A stretch of DNA of 64,000 nucleotides from an uncultured SAR86 cluster bacterium (GCA_902532675.1 CACAIY010000004.1:20068-84067); one strand, 5' to 3'. Shown: positions 8,701-17,712, counted from the stretch's first letter. Numbers and translations: made by a program. The notes: a model not told the origin generated them from the letters alone.

Positions 8701-8706
8701 GTTACC

Positions 8707-9552
8707 TTGATAGAAAGAATTGATCATCTAATTGTAGCTGTTAAAGATTTAGAAGCTGCAGAGGATAACTACAAGAAAATTTTTGGTCATGACCCTGTCT
8801 GGAGAGGAGCACATGAATCTTTAGGCACTAAAAATTCAATTTTTAATTTTAATAATCTATATTTCGAATTACTTGCAGCTAATGGCAAGGGTGCAGGAGC
8901 GTCATTAGTTAACTCTTCCATAGAAGAGAATGGAGAAGGATTGGCTGGCCTAGTTTTCGGTTCAGATAATATAGAGACCACTAAACAACAGCTTTCTTCG
9001 AAAGGATATGAATTATCCGGACTTGCTTTGGGTGAAGGCTTTGATGAGGACGCTGGAAAGAAAAGAACTTGGCAAAGTTTATTTTTACCTAATGAAATTA
9101 CTAGAGGTTTATTTTCTTTTGCTATAGAACATAAAACAGGAAAACTAGATTTATTGGACAGGTTTACATCTGATTGTGTACATAAGTTAGATCATGTAGT
9201 TATCAACACAAACGATGCAGAAAGTTTTATTCGGGTATATGAGAAAGATTTAGGAATTAGGTTGGCTCTAGATCAAACGGTAGAGAAGTGGGGAGGTAGA
9301 ATGTTATTTTTTAGATTAAACCAAACCACAATTGAGGTAATAGCTAGACCTGATGAAGGACCTTCTAAAGACAGTTTATGGGGTTTAGCTTGGGATGTAG
9401 AGGATTTGGAAGCAACTCACACAAGACTAACTAAATTAGGGATAGAGGCATCTGATGTTAAAGAAGGAAGAAAGCCCAATACACTTGTCTCTACGATTAA
9501 ATCCAATACTTGTAATATACCTACTCTATTTATTCAGCATTTGGATTCCTAA
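8707..9552 (+). CDS. VOC superfamily protein, two glyoxalase-like halves
   Basis: 281 residues made of two vicinal-oxygen-chelate halves. The first starts RIDHLIVAVKDLE and ends with LYFELLAANG; the second starts KLDHVVINTND and ends with TIEVIARPDEG. Each half keeps a His and a Glu in metal-ligand positions. It most resembles the Glyoxalase_3-type domain. The start is TTG, 6 bases after the preceding stop, with no ribosome-binding site; no ATG is available before the conserved His. The reaction is unknown. Its 3' end overlaps the convergent YwaF-like gene by 23 bases. Confidence 0.8.
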   Translation: MIERIDHLIVAVKDLEAAEDNYKKIFGHDPVWRGAHESLGTKNSIFNFNNLYFELLAANGKGAGASLVNSSIEENGEGLAGLVFGSDNIETTKQQLSSKGYELSGLALGEGFDEDAGKKRTWQSLFLPNEITRGLFSFAIEHKTGKLDLLDRFTSDCVHKLDHVVINTNDAESFIRVYEKDLGIRLALDQTVEKWGGRMLFFRLNQTTIEVIARPDEGPSKDSLWGLAWDVEDLEATHTRLTKLGIEASDVKEGRKPNTLVSTIKSNTCNIPTLFIQHLDS

Positions 9553-10240
9553 ATTTATCATGCACCCAATAAGGTGCATAAATTAATAAGAATAAAAACG
9601 CCCCTATAATTATTAGTAAAGGAATATGCAAAGGTGGATCAGGAAAGAAATCCATAATACTTTGACCTTCTGTTGGTTTTGTACCTAAGAACCAATAATT
9701 AGCTGGCGGACCTAAAAGTAGATTAATTATATAAATAATAGGAAGTACTGTTAGCGTGAAGAAAATGCCATTTTTAACCGAATCAAAAGTAGGGCGATTG
9801 CTCAACGCAATACAAGCATAACCTATATTAACAATAAGCAAGCCATGTCCAATGAAGAATAGTAAATATGCAGGATCTGGAAACGTTAAAGTAACGTCTG
9901 GAGTTATGAGGGCATTTATTCCTCCTCCTATGCCCCAAAAGAATGCAATTTCAAAGAATATTCTTTTTTTGGTAAGAAGAAATATTCCGATAAAGAAGCC
10001 CGATAAGCTGCACATGTGTATGGGTATTAATCTTATCCATGGATAGTCCAAAGAGTGCCAGATAAAGGGTTTAATTAATTCAAGTGTGATAATGGATATA
10101 CCTAATATCTTTGCCACATTTTCTTTCTGAGAAACTGATTTATTCCTGTAAGCTCTAGGAAAAAAAATTGCCAAACACAAAATAATGACCAAAGTAATGA
10201 TGTGGGAAGTGCCAAAAATGGTAAACGGTTGAGGCTCCAT
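9530..10240 (-). CDS. YwaF/TIGR02206-like integral membrane protein
   Basis: 236 residues with about seven membrane helices. The segments LIPIHMCSLSGFFIG, FPDPAYLLFFIGHGLLI and WFLGTKP fit the YwaF (TIGR02206) family, which is related to TMEM164 of animals and has no firm bacterial function. The ATG follows a TACAAT box by exactly 6 bases and has no ribosome-binding site, so the mRNA may be leaderless. The -10 overlaps a 14-base perfect palindrome shared with the divergent transporter gene. Confidence 0.8.
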   Translation of the reverse strand: MEPQPFTIFGTSHIITLVIILCLAIFFPRAYRNKSVSQKENVAKILGISIITLELIKPFIWHSLDYPWIRLIPIHMCSLSGFFIGIFLLTKKRIFFEIAFFWGIGGGINALITPDVTLTFPDPAYLLFFIGHGLLIVNIGYACIALSNRPTFDSVKNGIFFTLTVLPIIYIINLLLGPPANYWFLGTKPTEGQSIMDFFPDPPLHIPLLIIIGAFLFLLIYAPYWVHDKFRNPNAE

Positions 10241-10246
10241 AAAGTT

Positions 10247-10289
10247 ATTGTAAATTTACAAACTATTTTTTCAACATCATAGCTATAAT
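10247..10289. promoter_or_regulatory. divergent promoter with 14-base perfect palindrome
   Basis: TTGTAAATTTACAA at 10248-10261 is a perfect palindrome. It overlaps the minus-strand -10 (TACAAT, 10247-10252) of the YwaF-like gene. On the plus strand a perfect TATAAT lies at 10284-10289, about 21 bases before the transporter ATG. A regulator bound at the palindrome would block the minus-strand promoter directly. Confidence 0.5.
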
Positions 10290-10310
10290 GGTGAACAATT
10301 AAATGACGAA

Positions 10311-11591
10311 ATGAATACTATTTCAGAACGTTTTTTTCCTTCTATAGGAAAAGAAGACTATCTTCCTCTTTTAAAAGCCTTTGGGTTTTTCTTTTTTGTC
10401 TTAGCGTCTTGGTATGCTTTGCGCCCTATAAGAAATGAATTGGCTGTTGAATTTGGATACGAAGATTTAATAATACTTGGTTTCTCTGTTAACCCAATTT
10501 CGCTTCTTCTTACAGTAGGTGCTCTCTTTATGCTCTGTATAAATCCTATTTATTCTTACGTTATTTCAAAGATAGATGGCAGTAAAGTCGTTCTTTATTG
10601 CTATTCTTTTTTTATAGTAAATTTTGTGTTGTTCCTTTGCGGTTGGACGCTATTAGAAGACCAAGGGAGAATTTGGACTGCCTATATTTTCTATGTTTGG
10701 TTAAATGTCTATTCTTTATTGGTAGTTTCAATCTTTTGGGCAACTTTAATTAATTTTTTTAATAGTGATGATGGAAGAAGACTTTTTGGGATTATCAGTG
10801 CCGGAGGCTCCTTGGGAGCTTTTTTTGGAACGAGCGTCACTCAGTATTTTGCGTTAGAAGTTTGTGGGAGCGATATTTCAGACACCGGACCAAGTTTTTT
10901 AATTATCTTTTCTATTGTCTGTCTTTGTATATCTATTTTTCTTGCTAGAGATCTCCATGTCGAAGATAGCAATAACTTCTCTGAAAAAAAAGAAATAGGT
11001 GGAAGTGCTGGTGATGCAATTAGAAGTTTAATATCGGTTCCAGAAGTAAGAAACATTGCAGTTTACGTGCTCCTATTTACAACATTAGCGACCATTGCAT
11101 GGATGATGTCATTGGATATTATTAGAGAATGGTCTTCTGATCCTTGTGAAAGAACTTCTTACTTCTCATTTGTTGAGCAAGTTGTCATACCTCTTACTTT
11201 GATAATGCAGGTTTTATTTTCTTCTTTCCTTATGAGACGTTTTGGAACCTTAATCATTTTAGTGATCTATGGGCTATTATTTGCTATTGCTTTTTCTGTC
11301 TATTACTTATTTCCGGTCATTGCTGCGGTATTTACTATAAGTATCATGCAGAGGCTTTTTGAATATGGACTTAATAAACCTACTAGAGAAACCTATTATG
11401 CTGATATGAAAAAAAATGATCGATATAAATCTACAGTATTGGTAGATACTTTTATTTCCAGAACTGGAGATTTAACTGGAGGATGGATTGTCGGTTTTGG
11501 GTTAATAACTCTTTCAATCTCTTGGGCAGCATTGCCGCTTGCATTGCTTTTATCCTTAACTGGCTATAAAGCGGCTAAGTCTATAAGGTAA
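10311..11591 (+). CDS. ATP/ADP-translocase (NTT)-like MFS membrane transporter
   Basis: 426 residues, about twelve membrane helices. Two blocks are characteristic of nucleotide-transporter-like MFS proteins: FFFFVLASWYALRPIRNEL near the N-terminus, and LNKPTRETYYADM followed by STVLVDTFISRTGDLTGGW near the C-terminus. Free-living bacteria carry many such proteins whose cargo is unknown; ATP import should not be assumed. A TATAAT box lies 21 bases upstream. The Rieske ferredoxin gene starts 4 bases after the stop. Confidence 0.75.
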   Translation: MNTISERFFPSIGKEDYLPLLKAFGFFFFVLASWYALRPIRNELAVEFGYEDLIILGFSVNPISLLLTVGALFMLCINPIYSYVISKIDGSKVVLYCYSFFIVNFVLFLCGWTLLEDQGRIWTAYIFYVWLNVYSLLVVSIFWATLINFFNSDDGRRLFGIISAGGSLGAFFGTSVTQYFALEVCGSDISDTGPSFLIIFSIVCLCISIFLARDLHVEDSNNFSEKKEIGGSAGDAIRSLISVPEVRNIAVYVLLFTTLATIAWMMSLDIIREWSSDPCERTSYFSFVEQVVIPLTLIMQVLFSSFLMRRFGTLIILVIYGLLFAIAFSVYYLFPVIAAVFTISIMQRLFEYGLNKPTRETYYADMKKNDRYKSTVLVDTFISRTGDLTGGWIVGFGLITLSISWAALPLALLLSLTGYKAAKSIR

Positions 11592-11595
11592 TTAG

Positions 11596-11922
11596 ATGTC
11601 TGAAGATAATTTCTTAGCTGTTGCTGATACCACAGATATAGATCTAGGGCAGTCTCAATCTGTTCACGTTAATGGCGTTGATATTCTAATTTGTCATACA
11701 GAAGAGGGTGTTTTTGCTGTTGAAGATCTTTGTACTCATGCAATGATTCCTCTTTGTGGTGGAGAAATACAAGGAAATTACATCACGTGTCCCTTACATG
11801 GTGCAGTTTTTGATTTAACAGATGGATCAGTTCAATCACCCCCTGCATTTGAAGATTTAAGAACATTTGAATTAAAGATTGAAGGAACTATGATAAGTGT
11901 TAAAAACTTTAAACAAGAGTAA
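11596..11922 (+). CDS. Rieske [2Fe-2S] ferredoxin
   Basis: 108-residue soluble Rieske protein of ring-hydroxylating-dioxygenase ferredoxin type. The cluster ligands are in CTHAMIPLCGG (Cys-x-His) and CPLHGAVFD (Cys-x-x-His). Such ferredoxins pass electrons from a reductase to a Rieske oxygenase. No oxygenase alpha subunit lies in the window, so it is an orphan here. A ferredoxin reductase at 60763 is a possible but distant partner. Probably co-transcribed with the transporter before it and the crotonase 19 bases after it. Confidence 0.9.
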   Translation: MSEDNFLAVADTTDIDLGQSQSVHVNGVDILICHTEEGVFAVEDLCTHAMIPLCGGEIQGNYITCPLHGAVFDLTDGSVQSPPAFEDLRTFELKIEGTMISVKNFKQE

Positions 11923-11941
11923 AGTATTATCAAAAAAATAA

Positions 11942-12772
11942 ATGAAACTTGAATTTATAGAAATAGAAAAGATCTCAAAACACGTTAGGAAGATTTATTT
12001 AAACCGACCAGAAAAAAGAAATGCTTTATGCAATCCTTTAAGGCAAGAGCTCTTTCGCAGCCTTGAAGAGCTTGATAATGATAGAGAAGTCAAAGTTATC
12101 ATAATTGCTGGAAAGGGATCCTGTTTTTGTGCTGGTTATGACCTTTCTTACAATAACGCGGAAGATTTACCTTTCCATACTAGTAAGACAGATGGGTTTT
12201 GGCCTAGGCATGTAACAGATGGCGCTTTTAAGATATGGGATTTATCAACACCTGTCATAGCTGAAGTTCATGGCTATTGTTTAGCAGGCGGTACCGAATT
12301 AGCTGCATCTTGTGATTTAGTCTATGTAGCTGATGATGCAGAAATAGGCTATCCGGTTGTTAGGTCGATGAGCCCTCCAGACAACCAATTCTTTCCTTGG
12401 TTAATGGGTATGAGAAGTGCCATGGAAATGATGCTTACGGGTGAATCTTTATCTGGAGAAGAGGCTGCTTCTCATGGTTTTGCAAATAAGAGTTTTGATA
12501 AAAAATCATTATCAGATGAAGTTATAAAGATTGCTGAGAAAGTAGCTAAAGTACCTTCAGATATTCAAGCTATTAATAAACGTGCAGTTCATAGGCAAAT
12601 GGAAGCAATGGGAATGAGAAATGGAATTAGAGCAGGAACAGAGATGCAAGCCTTAGCCATGCATTCAAAATCTACCCAAGAACATTTAAAAGAATTAGCT
12701 TCTGGTCTTAAAGAGGCTTTAACTAAGAGAGATAAAGAATTTGGTGATTACCGAACTAAAGAAAAAGACTAA
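11942..12772 (+). CDS. enoyl-CoA hydratase/isomerase family (crotonase)
   Basis: 276-residue crotonase-fold protein. The oxyanion-hole and CoA-binding motifs are visible as RPEKRNAL near 24-31, GSCFCAGYDLS near 60-70, and HGYCLAGGTELAASCDL near 110. The position usually holding the second catalytic Glu is not obvious, so hydratase, isomerase or another acyl-CoA reaction are all possible. The lipoprotein gene overlaps its 3' end by about 30 bases. Confidence 0.85.
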   Translation: MKLEFIEIEKISKHVRKIYLNRPEKRNALCNPLRQELFRSLEELDNDREVKVIIIAGKGSCFCAGYDLSYNNAEDLPFHTSKTDGFWPRHVTDGAFKIWDLSTPVIAEVHGYCLAGGTELAASCDLVYVADDAEIGYPVVRSMSPPDNQFFPWLMGMRSAMEMMLTGESLSGEEAASHGFANKSFDKKSLSDEVIKIAEKVAKVPSDIQAINKRAVHRQMEAMGMRNGIRAGTEMQALAMHSKSTQEHLKELASGLKEALTKRDKEFGDYRTKEKD

Positions 12773-13121
12773 ATATTTAATAGTTCTTCTATTGGTAATC
12801 CAAATTTCCTGTTCATCTTCAGAAGAAAATCTAGGCGCTACTTGGATAGGTCCAGTTGACTTTATGCATGTTACAAAAGATAAGATGGAAATGAGCTATT
12901 CAGTAGATGTAATTGGCCAAAAGATGTACTTGGGTGGATTTTATGAAGTTATAAAGAAAGGAACAGAAACAGTTATCTTTAAAATTAAAGTTACTGACCT
13001 TGAGTTTGGCATCAGAGAAGATGGTATATCCTTTTGTAGAGTATGGGGAACTGTTGATGATTCAGGTATAGAAAGTTATTTATTAGCTCAGGAGTGCTCA
13101 GCTGTACAAGACAATGATTAG
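12741..13121 (+). CDS. small lipoprotein, function unknown
   Basis: 126 residues starting with a basic stretch and a hydrophobic run ending in QISCSSSEE, which looks like a lipobox with Cys at about residue 24. The mature part is a small, probably beta-rich domain with two further Cys residues. The start is TTG at 12741 or GTG at 12744, both inside the crotonase gene; no ATG precedes the signal sequence. Its stop is shared with the convergent SDR through the tetramer TTAG. No family recognised. Confidence 0.65.
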   Translation: MVITELKKKTKYLIVLLLVIQISCSSSEENLGATWIGPVDFMHVTKDKMEMSYSVDVIGQKMYLGGFYEVIKKGTETVIFKIKVTDLEFGIREDGISFCRVWGTVDDSGIESYLLAQECSAVQDND

Positions 13122-13897
13122 ATTAAACCTTCGTACGAACCACCATCAAGTTGAATATTTTGTCCAGAAATGTAGCTAGCTTGCTGACTGCATAGAAAAG
13201 CACAGGTTGCTCCAAACTCTTCCGGTTTACCAAATCTATTAGCTGCAATAGAACTGGCAATTTGAGACCTTGCTTCATCTCTAGAAATATTCTGATTTTT
13301 CATGAGCATTTCTGTCATGAATACTTGCCTATCAGTGTCAAATCTTTCAGGCAAAAGATTATTAATTGTGACGTTATGTTTGGCAACATCCTTCGATATA
13401 CCCTTAGAAAATGCTGTAAGCCCTGTTCTGGCCGAAGTTGAAAGTGACATCATAGGATGAGGTGATTTAACCATTGCAGAAGTAATGTTAACAATTCTTC
13501 CAAAATTTCTTTTTGTCATTCCAGGAAGCAATTCTTTGATCATGAAGATTGCTGACAACATATTTGCTTCTAAAGCTTTGAACCAATCATCTTTATTTGT
13601 ATCTAAGAAGTTAACTGGAGGAGGGCCGCTATTATTGTTTATTAAGATATCAGGCTCTGGGCAGTTTTTTATAATAAGTTTTCTTCCTTCTTCAGTATTC
13701 AGATCAGCCACTACCATGGATATATTGTTTTTATCTATTTTTGATAGTTCCCTATAGGTTTCGGTTAATGTTTCCTCTCCTCTAGCATTTATAAGGACAG
13801 AAACACCTTCTTCTAATAATGCTTTAGCACAAGCTCTTCCTAGTCCTTTAGAAGAAGCACAAACAATTGCTTTTTTTCCTTTTATTGCTAAATCCAT
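13118..13897 (-). CDS. SDR-family protein with altered active site
   Basis: 259-residue SDR fold with a variant cofactor motif (CASSKGLG, 13-20) and NNNSG in place of NNAG near 87. The catalytic Ser is kept (ITS at 140), but the expected Tyr and Lys of YxxxK are Ser153 and Arg157 (SLSTSARTGL). This resembles the 3-oxoacyl-ACP-reductase-like SDR subgroup in which this motif is degenerate. It may bind a dinucleotide without classical catalysis or use another mechanism. Convergent with the lipoprotein gene, sharing stop bases TTAG; the flavin hydroxylase lies 16 bases upstream and is probably co-transcribed. Confidence 0.85.
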   Translation of the reverse strand: MDLAIKGKKAIVCASSKGLGRACAKALLEEGVSVLINARGEETLTETYRELSKIDKNNISMVVADLNTEEGRKLIIKNCPEPDILINNNSGPPPVNFLDTNKDDWFKALEANMLSAIFMIKELLPGMTKRNFGRIVNITSAMVKSPHPMMSLSTSARTGLTAFSKGISKDVAKHNVTINNLLPERFDTDRQVFMTEMLMKNQNISRDEARSQIASSIAANRFGKPEEFGATCAFLCSQQASYISGQNIQLDGGSYEGLI

Positions 13898-13913
13898 AAA
13901 AACAGTTAAATAT

Positions 13914-15425
13914 TTAGATTCTTTTTCTTAAATCATCAATTAATTGCTCTAACGATACCTTATTTGAACTACATCCAAAAATATATTTATCTGGTCGGAT
14001 TAAAAAGACCTCTCCCAAATCTAAAACCTTTTTAACCCAATGATTTTGACTTATGTAGTGTTCATCTAAAATCACAAAAGTACATCCAATATCTTGTAAG
14101 AATTTTTTATCTTGTTTACCAATTGAAATCTTATCTTTTGAAATTAAAGTAAAACTATTTCCTAGAATTTCATCTTCTCTTTTAAAGACTTCATTATTTT
14201 TATATATAAGTGGCTGGGGAAAGAGATGTCCTGAATTCATTGATTCATCTGCTTTTCCTCCGTAAAAAAGGCCTTCATCTAGGCCAGGTAAAACAAAAGA
14301 TCCATAGCCTTTAGCTACCAGAACATCAGGGACTTTACTTGGGTCATCTGTCTTGGCATATGCTTCCATTAGCTCTCCAATGCCAGCTGAATTTTCAACT
14401 ACAAACTTAGCATGAGGCTTTCTTTCTTTTTGATAAGTATTTAACAATTTATGATCCAAATTATTTTGGATTGTTAAAGCAATCTTCCAATAAACATTCA
14501 TTGCATCTCTGTAACCAGACATCATTCCTTCTCCCATGAAGGGTGGAGCTTGGTGCGCTGCATCCCCAATTAAAAAACTTCTACCTTTATTTAGCTTCTC
14601 GGCAATTACAGAATGAAATTGGTAAACAGCTTTTCTAACTATCTGATATTGATCTGGCTGTAACCATCTTTTTATTAGATTTTGAATTTTCTCATCATCT
14701 AAAAAATCATTTTTATTATCGCTTTCATTTATCATAAATTCCCATCTTCTGAAGGGCAGGTGAGATGGTATATAAGTACATAGCCTTTCTGGATCACAAA
14801 TCTGCAACGCCCTGTTATCTAATTGATTTTTTCCCTTAAGTTTAACGTCTACAACAACCCAATCTTGATTGTAATTTAGATCTTCTTGAGATATTTCTAA
14901 TAAGCTTCTTACAGAGCTAGCCCCACCGTCTGATCCTATTAAATATTTAGACGAGAATTGAAAGTCTTTTTTATTCTTTAAATCTTTAATACAAACATTA
15001 ACGTGTGTTTCTTCGTTCTTTAAGTCAATTAATTCATGTTCCAATAGTATTGTTACTTTTGTTCTGCGTAATTCATCCCTCATTGCTTGGTCAGTAAGCG
15101 GTTGATGAAACATTCTAGAAGGTGCCCAGCCATTAGAAGTTATGACATCTTCTATATCGAGAACGCCACCAATTACCTCAAGATTTTTATTAACAAACGC
15201 CGCCCCACCTAATTTAGTGCTATTTTTTAGATATATATCTTCTATATTAGCTGCTTGAGCTATACGCAATCCTTCGTCGCTTATTGTTACTGCTCTAGGT
15301 AAAGAATAAATTTCATTTTCTTTATCAATGGCTAACACCTTTAAACCGCTTTCTTCTAGAAGAAGCGCAGTAAGACTTCCTACAGGGCCAAGACCGACAA
15401 TAATTACATCAAAGTCTTGATTCAT
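13914..15425 (-). CDS. FAD-dependent aromatic hydroxylase (MhpA/PheA-like)
   Basis: 503-residue class A flavoprotein monooxygenase. The FAD motif IIVGLGPVGSLTALLLE is at the N-terminus and the second FAD motif FLIGDAAHQAPPFMGEGMMSG lies near 290-310. The overall plan matches 3-(3-hydroxyphenyl)propionate hydroxylase and related phenol hydroxylases, which add an OH ortho to an existing one using NAD(P)H and O2. An extradiol-type VOC enzyme and an FAH enzyme are encoded further upstream on the same strand, which supports ring degradation. The substrate is not known. Start ATG, no obvious ribosome-binding site. Confidence 0.85.
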   Translation of the reverse strand: MNQDFDVIIVGLGPVGSLTALLLEESGLKVLAIDKENEIYSLPRAVTISDEGLRIAQAANIEDIYLKNSTKLGGAAFVNKNLEVIGGVLDIEDVITSNGWAPSRMFHQPLTDQAMRDELRRTKVTILLEHELIDLKNEETHVNVCIKDLKNKKDFQFSSKYLIGSDGGASSVRSLLEISQEDLNYNQDWVVVDVKLKGKNQLDNRALQICDPERLCTYIPSHLPFRRWEFMINESDNKNDFLDDEKIQNLIKRWLQPDQYQIVRKAVYQFHSVIAEKLNKGRSFLIGDAAHQAPPFMGEGMMSGYRDAMNVYWKIALTIQNNLDHKLLNTYQKERKPHAKFVVENSAGIGELMEAYAKTDDPSKVPDVLVAKGYGSFVLPGLDEGLFYGGKADESMNSGHLFPQPLIYKNNEVFKREDEILGNSFTLISKDKISIGKQDKKFLQDIGCTFVILDEHYISQNHWVKKVLDLGEVFLIRPDKYIFGCSSNKVSLEQLIDDLRKRI

Positions 15426-15485
15426 GTATTGTATTTAAGCTGTATTAAGATTTTGTAACACTAATTGAACAGCCAGAGATTTGAT

Positions 15486-16259
15486 TTATATAATTAAATG
15501 ATGCCCGCCATCCATCAACATAGTCTCTCCTGTTACCACTTTTGAGACATCTATAAAATTATAAATACCGTCAGCAACTTGTTCAGGGGTAACTGTTAAT
15601 CCTAGTGGTGTGTTCTTGGTTAGATTCTCATGGGCAGCTTTATACATTTCATCACCCATACCTTTTCTTAGCCACTCTCCTTGTATGAAGCCTGGACAAA
15701 TAGCGTTAACTCTAATAGGTCCGAGGTTTCTTGCCATTGATTTAGTCATGGTGTTTAAAGCACCTTTAGAAGAAGCATAAGCTAAGCAGCTTCCTATGCC
15801 TTTGATACCTGCTATAGAAGATATATTAACAACACTAGGATTATCGCTCTTTAATAGCAATTCTTTACAGGCCCTTACCATCTGAAAAGGACCGACAACA
15901 TTAACCTTGTATATGTGCAAGAAGTCTTCAGCATCCAAACCTTCTAAGTCGCCATGGTTGAATACAAATTTAGTTGTCCCAGCATTGTTAACTAGAGCAT
16001 CAATTCTACCCCATTTTTTAACAGTTTCTTCTGATGTTTTTCTACATGCGTTATCATCAGAAACATCTGCAGATAAAGCTATTGCCTCAACCCCTAATGC
16101 TTCGCACTCCTTCACCACTGCATCAGCATCTTCTATAGAACTTGTGCAAGTAATTGTTATGTTCCATCCTTTTGATGCCAGCAACCTAGCTGTAGCAGCA
16201 CCTACGCCTCTACTTCCACCAGTTATTATCGCTACCGGATTTGGTGATTTATCATTCAT
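15486..16259 (-). CDS. short-chain dehydrogenase/reductase (SDR)
   Basis: 257-residue classical SDR with TGGSRGVG near 14-21, NNAG near 90, Ser in VNISSIAG and Tyr-Lys in YASSK. The C-terminus MLMDGGHHLII is slightly unusual. It lies 14 bases downstream of the VOC gene, so it is probably in the same operon as the VOC and FAH genes. In that context it may oxidise a diol or reduce a keto intermediate of aromatic breakdown; this is inference. Confidence 0.88.
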   Translation of the reverse strand: MNDKSPNPVAIITGGSRGVGAATARLLASKGWNITITCTSSIEDADAVVKECEALGVEAIALSADVSDDNACRKTSEETVKKWGRIDALVNNAGTTKFVFNHGDLEGLDAEDFLHIYKVNVVGPFQMVRACKELLLKSDNPSVVNISSIAGIKGIGSCLAYASSKGALNTMTKSMARNLGPIRVNAICPGFIQGEWLRKGMGDEMYKAAHENLTKNTPLGLTVTPEQVADGIYNFIDVSKVVTGETMLMDGGHHLII

Positions 16260-16273
16260 AATTTATCCCTTCT

Positions 16274-16798
16274 TTATTTTCTGTTAACAAACTCTTTAGT
16301 GCTTTCTTCTCTTTTAATAAAACTTGGCTCGTCTTTAAAGGTCTCTTCAACCCATTCAAGAGCTTCTTTTTCATTCAACTCAGGATCCCAAGGTATACCT
16401 TGTGGCTGTTCTACATCCCAAGGTGTATCAATAAAAATCTCTAAACCGTTTTTTTCTGGATCACTAAAGTAGAAAGAAAGTGCATTACCATGACAGAGAG
16501 GTAAATAATCATGATTTACTGAATCAAGTTTTTCTTTAACTTCTTTTAATTCACTATAAGTTTCAACTCTAAAAGAAAGATGATTTAAAGATGTTTGAGC
16601 TCCAACTTCTTCTCTTCCTAATACAAAAGCAAGTTGATGATGCTCATTAGGATTCTGACTAATAAAAATGATTTCAGGACCATTTTCTACTATAGGGCCT
16701 CTATCCGTAATTTTAAAGCCCAAAGTATTAGTGTAAAAATTTAATATTTTTTCTCTATCTTTAATATTTAAAACTGTATGCGACCAATCTAATTTCAT
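16274..16798 (-). CDS. VOC-family dioxygenase, extradiol-type metal site
   Basis: 174-residue VOC protein in the style of catechol 2,3-dioxygenase or biphenyl-2,3-diol dioxygenase. The three expected ligands are present: His in DWSHTVLNI, His in LNHLSFRVE and Glu in NGLEIFID, a complete two-His-one-Glu iron site. It is shorter than classical extradiol enzymes (about 290), more like single-domain VOC enzymes. Set between FAH and SDR genes and followed by a flavin hydroxylase, it is a candidate ring-cleaving enzyme. Glyoxalase-type activity remains possible. Confidence 0.8.
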   Translation of the reverse strand: MKLDWSHTVLNIKDREKILNFYTNTLGFKITDRGPIVENGPEIIFISQNPNEHHQLAFVLGREEVGAQTSLNHLSFRVETYSELKEVKEKLDSVNHDYLPLCHGNALSFYFSDPEKNGLEIFIDTPWDVEQPQGIPWDPELNEKEALEWVEETFKDEPSFIKREESTKEFVNRK

Positions 16799-16824
16799 AA
16801 CTTTAAGTGTTTATAGTATTTTCA

Positions 16825-17694
16825 TTATGACTTATTAACACCAGAATGATCCGATATTCTTTTACAATCATTTTTTAAAGTTCCTAAGCCTTCAATGCTA
16901 GTTCTTAAAACATCCCCATCTTTCAAGAATTTACCTTCCATAACTCCGACCCCTCCTGGAGTTCCAGTAAAAATAACATCTCCTGTATTAAGTGTCACAA
17001 TTTCAGATAAATAAGAGATAATTGAGGGTATATCAAAAATAAGATCATTTGTATTATCCTTTTGCCTTACTTCTTGGTTTACTTTACATTCAATCTGCAA
17101 ACTTTCTTTATTTTGCAGACTATCAGGTGAGACTAAATAGGGACCCATTGGACCAAAAGTATCAAATGATTTTCCGAGATTAAATTGTGGAGGTTTAGAA
17201 GAAAATTGGACTGTTCTATCTGATATGTCTTGCCCTACACATAATCCAGCTACGTGGTTCCAAGCTTTATCTTTTAGAATATCTTTACCAGGCTGACCTA
17301 TTACTACTACTAATTCAGCCTCATAATCTACATGATCACTTCTCATTTCTATCGTAGAATTCGGTCCAACTAAACAAGTAGTGTGTTTAGTGAAAACCAT
17401 GGGCACAGACGGTATATCCATGCCGGCTTCTTCGGCATGATTTCTGTAATTTAAGCCAACCGCGTAACAATTCTTAGGCGCTGATATAGGGGCATCAATT
17501 TTTACATCATGCAACAATCCTGTAGGTTCAGATTTTGACAGATCTTCACTTAATTCACTAAGGCCAACTAAGTTAGTTAAAGCATTAGAGGTGTCATTAT
17601 CAAATTTACCATTAGAGATAGTCTCTAGATCATAATAATTTTCACCGTCTACTAACGCAGCCCTGCCTTCAATGTTTGCTAGTTTAAAACTCAT
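16825..17694 (-). CDS. fumarylacetoacetate hydrolase (FAH) family enzyme
   Basis: 289-residue FAH-fold enzyme that hydrolyses, hydrates or decarboxylates acylpyruvate-type products. Motifs: KNCYAVGLNYRNHAEE, DYEAELVVVIG (metal-binding acidic residues), GQDISDR, and GDVIFTGTPGGVG near the end. The ORF track starts at 17757, but the ATG at 17694 (MSFKLANIEG) is preceded by AAGGAAA at good spacing and by a TATAAT box at 17713-17718, and the longer start would overlap the divergent gene. First gene of a minus-strand group with VOC and SDR genes, which suits a lower ring-cleavage pathway. Confidence 0.88.
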   Translation of the reverse strand: MSFKLANIEGRAALVDGENYYDLETISNGKFDNDTSNALTNLVGLSELSEDLSKSEPTGLLHDVKIDAPISAPKNCYAVGLNYRNHAEEAGMDIPSVPMVFTKHTTCLVGPNSTIEMRSDHVDYEAELVVVIGQPGKDILKDKAWNHVAGLCVGQDISDRTVQFSSKPPQFNLGKSFDTFGPMGPYLVSPDSLQNKESLQIECKVNQEVRQKDNTNDLIFDIPSIISYLSEIVTLNTGDVIFTGTPGGVGVMEGKFLKDGDVLRTSIEGLGTLKNDCKRISDHSGVNKS

Positions 17695-17712
17695 TTTTTG
17701 TTTCCTTTTGTG

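Noticed and set aside
15907-16287. 126-residue plus-strand ORF.
   Set aside because: Antisense shadow of an SDR with complete motifs; no ribosome-binding site or family pattern.
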